A DNA stretch of 64,000 nt, taken from positions 1,787,129 through 1,851,128 of the forward strand of contig CM032817.1 in assembly GCA_019155185.1 (NCBI GenBank). Reading direction: 5' to 3'. The stretch is from Beaufortia kweichowensis (Eukaryota > Chordata > Actinopteri > Cypriniformes > Gastromyzontidae). The position numbers and the translations under genes are program-made. A model generated the notes under the pieces. That model saw only the letters and a list, made by a program, of their open reading frames with translations, searched no databases and had not been told where the DNA came from. Numbering within the stretch: position 1 is the stretch's first letter; every line of letters starts with the position of its first letter. Positions 55,201 through 64,000 of the stretch are shown one piece after another.

Positions 55201-58200
55201 CATATTAAAAAATAATGTTTTAACATAACTTTCTCCCTCTTAAATGTATTTTCTGCTGATGTAAATAATACCTAATGGCCAAAGAAGAGTATTATCCAAT
55301 TATCTCACCTTTATAAAATATATAGTTTCACTCCAAAGCGTTGGATGATGGTTAGATTCACTCATGGATGGATGATGTTCTTACATTTCTTTAACTTCAA
55401 CATGATCACATCCATATGTTCCTTTTAAAACCGTGTCTCCAAGCACTTGTGGACATATCAGATTTGAGCAGGCGTGTCTAGCAGACCCTTTGTCTAGAGA
55501 TAATCTACAGAGACCCCAGCAACACCCCAAGCTTAGAAACAGGGGGTCCTTTCACTCAAACTTCGTCCTTGTGTTGGGACAGACCCCTGATCCAAATAAA
55601 GACCACAGCCTCTCACCAGCCCAAAACAACCATCATACACACATGTACACACACTGAACTATGGGAGAGACAGAATGTCTGTTTGTGATATGAGATAGAT
55701 TGTATGTTGTCAGTAATCATGGTTGGATGCAACAATTGTGTAAGTTATCAAAACTGTATAATACAATTAATTTATATGTACTTCAATATCATAACAACAT
55801 TTCACATGTGTTTTTCTAGGAGATAGAGAGATCAAAGAGGAACAAGGTGGTTCACATCGCGATGGAGATCATGAGCTCAGAGAAAGTGTAAGTTCAAACC
55901 GGGACATCAGAGAATGTTTTATTTGCCTTATGAGTAATAATGTATTTTTAGTAAATGCAATAATGTACAGATTTAGGGTGAAACATGTATTTGTGTTTTT
56001 TTTGTTTTGATTGTGTCTTTGCAGATTTGTGGATGTTCTGAAGTTACTTCACATCGTAAGTCACTGTTTACACTTGCTCCAGATTTGAATAGGAACGAAA
56101 ATTATGTTTATAGTGAGCCGTTTGTGTGTTGACTTGTTGACTTCTCATGGACTTTGTTTAGATACAGTAGATCACAGTTAAATCGTAAAATGGAAACAGC
56201 TGTTTGGTTATTTCTGGTGTTTAATGAGTAAGGATAAGAATAAGGATGTTTACCTACCGACTAGTCAACGGGCTTTATGAATGGCTGGTTGGTGTTAAGG
56301 AAGCTTTGTATAGCACAGCAAACTGGGAAAAAAATTGAGAGAATAAGTACAGAGTGGTGAAAATAAACCGTAAAGAAAGAGATGTCAGAGGAAAAACGAG
56401 AGGAAGACAGTTTCCGGAGAGACAGCGGTAAATGAAGTGAGATCGATGGACGGAGAGAGGTTTTGGAAAGAAATTGCTCCCACCCCCTTTAACCCACTAG
56501 TTTGGCCGTGACCTCGAACAGCTGTCCCGAAGACGTGTGTGTGTGCGCGCGCGTGTGTGTGTGTTCGTGTTCTCTTGACTTCCTTTTACTTCCTGTCCAT
56601 AGACTGTGCTGTGACTTTATATGCTTCAGTTTGTCTGTTATTGCGAATTAAAAAAAAAAAAACTTTCTACTAAAGTTCTTTCACATTTTCACACAGAGTA
56701 ATACTAAAAGAGACATTTGAAAAGACAGAAAGAAAATGTTTTCCAAAAATGTCAACATTGTAGGGTCTATGGTGCTTTTAAAACCACCTTCTTAAGCTTC
56801 AAAATGACACAAGAACTTAATAAAATAACTTGCATAATTCATGCCACGTATTTTAAGTTTATTGAAGGCAAACAAATCGGTTTTTGTTTAAATAAATAAA
56901 ATCAAATAAAATGTAATCCATTATTTAATGGTAATCCACAAATTTGACTGGTGCTGCTGGTTGCTTTTACTTTTTTTTAGTAAACATGCAGAGGTGGGAT
57001 TATAATATAATATTTTTTTATATAATGGATTTTTTTCTTTACCCACTTGAAGTATATGGCTTGAATTCTGTGGAGACAAAATTAAAATTTTGGTTAGACT
57101 ATCCCTTTAAGTAATTCCACGAATAGTGCGAGTTTGTGGTGGGAGTACTGGTCAGTTCCAAAAACCTGTTTGAAAACAATTAATTTTGTAATATTTGTAA
57201 TTAGTTTACAGCGCTACTAGTTGGTGGAGCAAAACATACACACTTAAAATAATAAAGTTAGCATTTTAATTCGCAGATGTTAGTATATGGTTTTACTATC
57301 CTTGTCCAGCTGACTCTGTGTTGGTTTGTATAGCTGACTCATTTTCTTCACACGTATCAGGATTTTCGTGACGCTGTCGCCAAAGCGGCTCGTGCGAGCG
57401 GGAAGCCACTGGTGGAGGAGAAAGTGTTAAATCAGATTTTATACTATCTTCCCCAACTCTATGAACTGAATAAAGACCTACTGAAAGAGCTGGAGGAGAG
57501 AGTAGCCCACTGGTACCACTCACAGATTTACTCAAACAAAATATATGTACATCCATACCACTTCCCTAGCACTAACCTCTTTTTTTGGTGACCCATCCAG
57601 GTCTGATCATCAGAGATTGGCTGATATTTTTGTTCAGAAGGGCCCATACCTAAAGATGTACTCCACTTACATACGAGAGTTCGACCGAAACGTGGCTCTG
57701 CTGGACGAACAATGTCGCAAAAATCCTCCTTTTGCCAGCGTTGTGCGTCAGTTTGAGGTGTGTGTGTGTTAACTTGTTTTGAAATCCAGCATATAAATAA
57801 AGATATAAAGGATCATTTTAAAGGGTATTTATTTATTTTCACTTATTATTAGACGAGTCCTCGCTGTGCCAGTCTAGCTTTGAAGCATTACCTGCTGAAA
57901 CCAGTGCAGCGGATACCTCAATACCAGCTACTGCTTACAGGTACACTCCATTTCTCACATTTTAGAAGAGAGGTAAACCATAAAATAACACAATTGTAAC
58001 TGTGGGAATTATGTTGTTACTAAAAGCATCCAAAATAAATGAACTTTAGCATCATCAAAAGTCTAGAATTTAGCAGAATCAAACTCTTGACATTTTATCA
58101 TCCAGCTTCTTGAGGTCTCAATCGCTTTTTAAACAGCATTGAGAAATTTCTATCTATGCTGGACTCCTATCGGCTCCTATCCTTTTTATTTATTATTTTA

Positions 58201-61200
58201 AATTTTAGTTTTTTAATGAAAGAAATTAATATGTTGGGAAAACTATAATTTTGTCTTTAAAGTTCAAGGATTTTTGCAAATTTTGCAGCAACATTTTTTA
58301 GCATTTTTAAAACAACATTCATGTGTTGTTTTGTGGCTTATCAGTGATTTTGAACTGGTTTATACTGGCTTCCTGTATGGCTTGGGTTGACTTAATATAA
58401 TCCAAAAAAGTCAACAATCAATTTAATTTAGGAAAAGATGATCTCTTTATTTGTTTTTCTAACTCTGTTGTATTCATCTTTAGATTATTTGAAGAACCTC
58501 CCTGAGGATTCATCCGACTACAAAGATACACAAAGTGAGAATACATTATTTTCACTGAAAATGAAATGCACACAAGCCATATTTTTTCAATATTAAAGTC
58601 ACAATATTGTTGATATGTTAATATAAATACAGGCCAATTAATGATGGTAGGTTGTGATAACGTTGGTGTACAAACACTGATACTGGGATTACGATCAGAG
58701 TGGCCGAAAATTAAGCGAATACTTTGATTTGAATGTTCTAATTGGTTTAACTGTGGTTTGGTTTACCCAGCTGCTCTCAGTGTGGTGAAGGAAGTGGCAA
58801 ATCACGCCAACGACATCATGAAACAAGGGGTATGACTAATACACAGCCACACCCCCTCATCAAAATCTCATGAATATGAACGACTTCTAACAAACATTTC
58901 GTTTCTTCAGGATAACTTTCAGAAACTGATGCAGGTTCAGTACAGTCTCAACGGCCATCATGAAATAGTGCAGCCTGGCAGGGTGAGGAAGACCGGATTA
59001 CCCATGATTCAGCAACTGCAAGGCTCTGTGTCAGTAAACTAACTCTCTTCCTGGGTTTCTGTTTCAATGCAGGTTTTCTTAAAGGAGGGCACGCTGATGA
59101 AACTCTCCAGAAAAGTTATGCAGCCCAGAATGTTCTTCCTGGTAAGAAATGGATTTTTGTACGGTTGGATATAGGGCTGAAGCAAAATGCGATATGCGGT
59201 AGCATGCTAAATAATTCGATATGTGATACGATATTTCTAAAATTCATATATATTTTTAAAAATTATATAACCACGTTTCATATTTCACGAAAGCTTTGCA
59301 GCTTGTTCACTGTCTTGCGTCAGAGCATGTGCACGGCACACTATTATGCACACGCACGCAAAATTCGCACGCAACTTTGACCATACATTACTTTTTTTAA
59401 GTATTTAAAAATGAAATACCTCTTTTATTGCAAACCATTGCTATATGCATATTGCAGGATTTCGATTATTTTGATATATTGTGTAGCACTAGTTGGATAT
59501 GTTACAGTTAACCCAAAATTCAAACATGGATTCGTCATTGGATCTTGCGTGTGTTGTGACTAGTTGTCATACACTACTTATTTATGTCCTACAACATGTC
59601 AACTTTCTTTGTCTTTTAGAGATGTTAAAAACATATTTCAGTCCAAAAAGTGACATTTCAGATCATTGATATGTCACCAAATTAGCACTAGGATCTGCTT
59701 GTTTACATTTCACTAAATAAGCTCCAAATATTATTCATTTTCTCACAAACATATTGTTTTGCTTCAGAAGATGGCATGAGGGTGAGTAAATTATGAGTTT
59801 AGGAATGATTAGAAATAGAAATTTAACATGTTAACTGTCACCGTTCCTCAGGAGGAACACCTATGTTATTTCCCTATTTACTTTCATTTTTAAATAGTTT
59901 CTTTAATTTAATATTTCATAGTTTGATTTTAATCTAATCATGACAAGCTATAAATTGATAGAAAGGTATAAGACTCAAGATAAAATAATTGGCCAATTTT
60001 CAAAACAATAAACATAAACAAAATAAATAAATAAAAAATTGTTAACGTTACTGTAATTTAAAAAATACCTAAAATGGAAAAAATATATTGCATCTAAAAA
60101 TATAAAAAATGTAGTTCAGATGTGCATTTTTATGTGTACACTTAATTTCTGCTGTGACCGTTTTTAGGTTAAAATTATACTTTTTATTTTTTAGTATGCA
60201 TTCAGTATAGTTTAAGCATAAAACAAATACAGCAAATGTTGCATTTTAATGGGTTGTTATTTAATAAATTCTTCATTTTATTCCAGTTGAAATTCTAATT
60301 GAACATTTTGTGTTTTGAGTCCTATTTTACTTAAATGACCACACTCAAAAGTTTGCTCAACCTGGATATTGCTGCACATGACAGGAAACTGTGGGTTGTG
60401 TTTCACTTTGCTGTGGACAATCAGTAAACTTCACCTTTTTCTCAACAGTTTAATGACATTCTGCTGTACACGACACCAGTTCAGTCTGGCCAGTATAAAG
60501 TCAACAGCATGCTCTCTCTGGCTGGAATGAAGGTCAGATATTCATCATCATTCTCCTTAATATACATACACGATTAAACAATAATAATTGGTTTATCTCA
60601 TCTTATCAATAGGTGAGCAAGCCCAGTCAAGAGGCTTATCAGAATGAGTTAAACATTGAAAGCGTGGAACGTTCTTTCATTCTGTCTGCCAAGTAAGAAA
60701 CACACACACAAACACTTTATTTATTGAGTCTTTGGATTTCGATTTGAAGAAAATTAAATTGAGATCTAAATTAAAGAAATGATGTTGGTGAAATGAATAA
60801 TTATACTCAATAATGGTACTTGATCATTTGGTCCAAAATAATTTTTTGTTAAATGACTGGTTGTGTATAACTGGTTTGCAGTTCAGCCACAGAGAGAGAT
60901 GAGTGGCTGGAAGCCATTGCTAAAGCAATAGATGATTACACCAGAAAGAAGATTTCCTTCTTCTCCAGTCGAAGCCAAGAGGTGTGTGATTTGGTTAAAT
61001 CAAGTGTATATTGTGTTTTATCTGATGTGTGTTTTGAGACTTGGAAGTTTAATAAGCTAACCATTTTCCAGATCATTAATTTGCATTCAGGTTTTGAAAA
61101 AATATCAACATAGAATTGATCTGTCTGATAATAAATGGTAATCTTTTTTAGTCTAGTGTTTAACAATATATATATATATATGGCTTAATGTATGTAAATT

Positions 61201-64000
61201 ATATAAAATTATATATTTCATACTTTTATTATATAAAAGTATTAAATATTTACAAGTGATGCACCTGGTCTATTTAAACCTTTTAAAAAAAGTACACAAA
61301 TAATTTGGTAACTTGTCTAAGGTGGTTCACCTTAACAGCAATAAAGATTAATTGTCTGGCATTCAAACTACTTAAAAATGGATGTAGCCCCAAATACAAG
61401 AGATCTTTTCATTAATGGGTTAATAGAAATGTATTGTTTTGTGTACATTTTCAAATACTATTTACTACATCTCCTGTATTTTTGCTCCCTGTAGTTGGAG
61501 GAATTCTCGGATGATGGTCCACCACTGGGATCTAAAGCTCCCATCTGGATTCCAGATTTACGGACCACCATGTGTATGATCTGCACGTGCGAGTTTACCC
61601 TCACCTGGAGACGGCACCATTGCCGTGCCTGTGGAAGGGTCAGACATAAGTCCTAAGCTTTGTTTTATTATTGTTGATTGATTAAATGGATCTAATTGAC
61701 TGTGTTTTGGTAACAGGTGGTGTGCCAGGCATGTTCTTCTAATAAGTATTACCTGGAATACCTGAAGAATCAGTTGGCACGAGTGTGCGATCACTGCTAC
61801 ATTAAACTACAGCACAAAGGTATACGATTTCTGCTGCTGGTCATCACTTCCTTCCCCTTTTCTTTTTCCTCATTCCTTTCTTGCACCTTCAAATGTTAAA
61901 TATGTTTGAGATATTTAGCATATAGATGATTTTGTGTACTTTTGATAAAGATACCAATAATTGAATTTGTCCTTGTATATATGGGGATCATAAGATGACA
62001 GATTTGCATTTCATAAGGTGACAGACACTACACTTCCTGTTATCTCTCACCACCAGGAGAATAATAAAATACTCTGATAAAGCATGAGTTATACAAATAA
62101 TGTGCAACCTTTGCTCTGTGTTTTGGAAGTGGAACAAAAGACGAGAAGAGAAAAATATGAAATTGCCAAGCACATCCAACATAATAAAAACATATTAACA
62201 TTCATAATTACAATTTTATAAGTAGAAACTTGTTGTACTTTACTGTTACTTGTTATGATTTTGTCTTTTAGGCGATCAATCCAATGTGACCGTTTCCCCT
62301 AGTGGGCGGAGTTCAACATTTGCTTTTTCTAGAAAACAGAAGAAGATTCCTTCAGCCCTGAAAGAGGTGACCCGCAATACTACATTACCCATAATGCAGT
62401 TCGCATGCAATATTTAGTGCTTTAATCAGAGTTGGATGTGGAATAGTTCTCCTGGATATCTTAGATCTGTATGGAAGTCTTAAGCGGCCATCCGTTGTTC
62501 TTGTATTGTTTTCTCATGATCTCGAGATAACAAAAGTCTACAAAAGAATAGCTAATAATTGTCCACAATGTACTTTATATATTAAGGTGGACAGTGGATG
62601 TTCGTAATTTTAGGGACCATCTCTAAAGTTATAATATACACGTTTTTAACTTTAATAGCATTTAACAGTTTATTTTAGCTGACAACCACATGAACACTGT
62701 ACAGTTGGTTTTCTGACTGTTTGTTGACTGTAAGTCATTCCATTTAAATGCTGTTAAAAGTAATATATTAATGTGTTTGTAACTTTAGAGACGCTCCCTA
62801 AATTCACAACTGAAATTGTTAATTACTCACAAAAATTTTAGCTTGAGCGAATCCCTGATCCAAGTAAAAACAAAATAGTTTATGCATGCTAATTTCGCTA
62901 AATATGCTTTTGCTGTCTCCAAACAAAACAATGTGTTCTATCGAGTAAACATAATCGCGTCACAAGAATATAACGTTTGTTATGTTGTGATCATGAGAAA
63001 ATTAAGTCGAGATCACAAAAACAACTTTTGTTATGTGAAGGTCACGAGAAAATTAAGACGAGATCACAAAAAACAACATTTGTTATGTCGAGATTGCGAG
63101 AAAAATAAGACGAGATCACGAGAAAACAACTTTTCTTATGTCAAGATTGCGAGAAAATCAAAAGAGAAACCAAAAATTGCTGGTGTATGACAAAATCACA
63201 TCACACCAAATGTTTGCCAAAGTTTACAGTCATCTAATGTAGAAATTATGACATACTTACACTTTTAATTTTCCTAAAAGTGAGTTAAGTGAAAAATGCT
63301 TTTTACTTTATCAACAACAACCCTGTGATTATATTAATATGTTACCATGACATCTCGCTCGTAGGTGTCTGCCAACACTGAAAATTCCTCTATGAGTGGA
63401 TACCTGCAAAGATCCAAAGGCCACAAGAAACCGTGGAAGAGGCTGTGGTTTGTCATCAAGAACAAAGTCCTCTACACTTATGCCGCTAGTGAAGTATGCT
63501 GTATTCAAAGTATTCACTTTTGTATGATAACTAAGCTGTCAGTTAGTATAAACTATTTGCATGAGAGATTTGTAATGAAATATAATTAAAAGGCCAATAT
63601 CTTGCAGTTGAATCGAATTGATCCGATCTAACTTTTAACTCTCTATCACCACCTCTGTTGGAAACAGAAATTGCAGGTTACTTTATGTACTAATTATACC
63701 TGACAGCTCAAATTATAAATCATTTTAAAAGCTTACCATTGCTACTAAGTAATCAACAAAAAACTAACTATTCCATTACTATAATTGGTAGTATTTAAAT
63801 AAAAAAGCGATCTTATTGATTATTTAAAAACTCTACTACGATCTACTATGTATGTAACTGTCATCACCGTTTTATTTTATTGTTCCCCAACTCTGCTCTT
63901 GTTTTCATTTTATTAAATTTATTATTTAATTAAATAATAAATAATTATTTAATTATTAAAATTATTTAATAATTATTTATTCTTAAAAATAATTTAATTA
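46219..64000 (+). CDS. fgd6: FYVE, RhoGEF and PH domain-containing protein 6, first 1198 codons; continues past the right edge
   Basis: FGD6 is a Cdc42-type guanine-nucleotide exchange factor acting at endosomes and in actin remodelling. Coding exons: 46219-46228, 48246-50238, 54325-54433, 55820-55887, 56025-56055, 57361-57512, 57601-57757, 57853-57940, 58484-58534, 58771-58829, 58911-58982, 59073-59141, 60449-60532, 60613-60692, 60882-60981, 61495-61638, 61717-61819, 62272-62366, 63365-63493. All phases agree. A Pro-rich N-terminus has three xxAPKP repeats (VAPKPKL, IAPKPE, VAPKPC; likely SH3 ligands) and a long disordered region with YENVPLYEEIPEYMNLP. A DH domain spans about 710-905 (LKHYLLKPVQRIPQYQLLL), PH1 about 925-1035, and FYVE about 1062-1125 with WIPD, CMIC, WRRHHCRACG, CQAC and CDHC, all eight zinc cysteines present. 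The start of PH2 is MSGYLQRSKGHKKPWKRL. About 60-70 C-terminal residues lie beyond the window (human is 1430 aa). Confidence 0.95.
46540..47035. promoter_or_regulatory. CpG-rich block in fgd6 intron 1
   Basis: A GC- and CpG-rich interval inside the first intron, with many ACG/CGC dinucleotides and runs such as GGTCCGGGTGGTGGTGGACG. Its open frames on either strand look like shadows with no protein similarity. It may be an alternative promoter or enhancer of fgd6. Confidence 0.35.
51385..51700. repeat. Interspersed repeat shared with vezt intron 5
   Basis: Contains CATACTGATAGGTCAGATG, TCAATATTTGTTGGTTT, ATGTTCTTTAAAGAG, GTTCAATATATTGGTAA and ATGCTGGAATTGCCCA. This is the same family as 39230-39530 and, inverted, 11264-11325. 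Family not named. Confidence 0.5.
52886..53104. mobile_element. Inverted-repeat DNA element, about 219 bp (fgd6 intron 2)
   Basis: The left end has AATCTCACAGAAATTCATAC, then GCGAGGTGGCTAATACGTA. The right end, read on the other strand, has CTGATCTCACAGGAATTTG, then ACGAGGTGGCTAATTCATA. These are long inverted repeats of the element that also ends beside vezt exon 10. Confidence 0.75.
53920..54130 (+). repeat. Angel-like fragment in fgd6 intron 2
   Basis: It begins TTAAAGGAATAGTTTATG and continues with ATGTTGTTACAAACCTG, a diverged left half of the cyprinid element. The right end GGTTGAGTGAATGTTTGA is weak. Confidence 0.4.
54663..55075 (+). repeat. Widespread cyprinid interspersed repeat (fgd6 intron 3)
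   Basis: A long run of well-kept motifs: AAGTCTCTTATGCTTATCAA, GGCTGCATTTATTTGATG, TTATTCCTGTGATGCAAAGC, GTGTCACATGATCCTTCAG, AAATCATTCTAATATGCTG and GAACAGCATTTATTCCAA. From memory this is one of the most abundant non-coding repeats in cyprinid genomes. Its family name is not asserted. Confidence 0.65.
58055..58200 (-). repeat. Interspersed repeat, third copy of the 14424 / 17875 family (fgd6 intron 8)
   Basis: The reverse complement contains GGACTCCTATCG-type and ATGCTGGACTC motifs, and CATTTTATCATCCAGCTTC pairs with the GGATGATAAAATG of the other two copies. Orientation is opposite. Confidence 0.5.
59165..59500. repeat. Possible hAT-like element fragment (fgd6 intron 12)
   Basis: It starts ATAGGGCTGAAGCAAAATGC and ends ATATTGTGTAGCACTAGTTG, a weak inverted-repeat pair. 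The interior is AT-rich with no transposase. Confidence 0.3.
62960..63178 (+). repeat. Minisatellite of about 53-bp units, roughly four copies (fgd6 intron 18)
   Basis: Units share GTTATGT, then GATCATGAGAAAATTAAG- or GATTGCGAGAAAA-like cores, and GTCGAGATCACAAAAACAAC-like ends. The first ends near 63026, then about every 53 bp. A related CATGATCTCGAGATAACAAA lies at 62515. It makes a spurious open frame that is not a gene. Confidence 0.65.

Noticed and set aside
62882..63190. 102-aa Lys/Arg-rich frame as a small gene
   Set aside because: It coincides with a 53-bp tandem repeat inside an fgd6 intron.

Overview
This is vertebrate nuclear DNA from a ray-finned fish, most likely a cyprinid (zebrafish/carp relatives). 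The evidence is AT-rich introns, many short inverted-repeat DNA elements of types common in cyprinid genomes, a long (CA)n tract, and six protein-coding genes whose reconstructed proteins read as clear orthologues of human genes. No prokaryotic, CRISPR, phage or viral gene content was seen. Species is not resolved.

Layout: scyl2 (minus, 3' part outside the window, CDS 1-3286) | depdc4 (minus, 6536-9605) | usp44 (plus, 11956-16884) | about 4.5 kb of transposon-rich spacer | metap2 (minus, 22162-29749) | vezt (minus, 31925-44779) | fgd6 (plus, 46219 to beyond the window). depdc4/usp44 and vezt/fgd6 are head-to-head pairs. usp44/metap2 are tail-to-tail. scyl2/depdc4 and metap2/vezt are head-to-tail. 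I rebuilt every exon by hand from splice sites and reading-frame phase. Complete coding sequences close exactly in frame: depdc4 535 codons, usp44 690, metap2 472, vezt 792. scyl2 (first 233 codons) and fgd6 (first 1198 codons) run off the window edges.

The usp44-metap2-vezt-fgd6 block matches the human 12q22 neighbourhood, and scyl2-depdc4 matches human 12q23.1. Their direct contact here is therefore a rearrangement relative to human. The genes share no pathway: a clathrin-associated pseudokinase, a DEP protein, a mitotic-checkpoint deubiquitinase, an initiator-methionine peptidase, an adherens-junction membrane protein and a Cdc42-type exchange factor.

The most notable sequence observations are: a vezt intron with AT-AC ends and U12-type splice signals, without which the vezt frame does not close; a 10-nt coding tip on fgd6 exon 1; perfect TGACGTCA sites at three of the promoters; a 149-bp dinucleotide tract 43 bp from a metap2 splice acceptor; several nested or palindromic DNA transposons; and a mobile-element end a few bases from a vezt splice donor. 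I found no convincing novel biological system. This is a normal fish gene cluster with interesting structural details.
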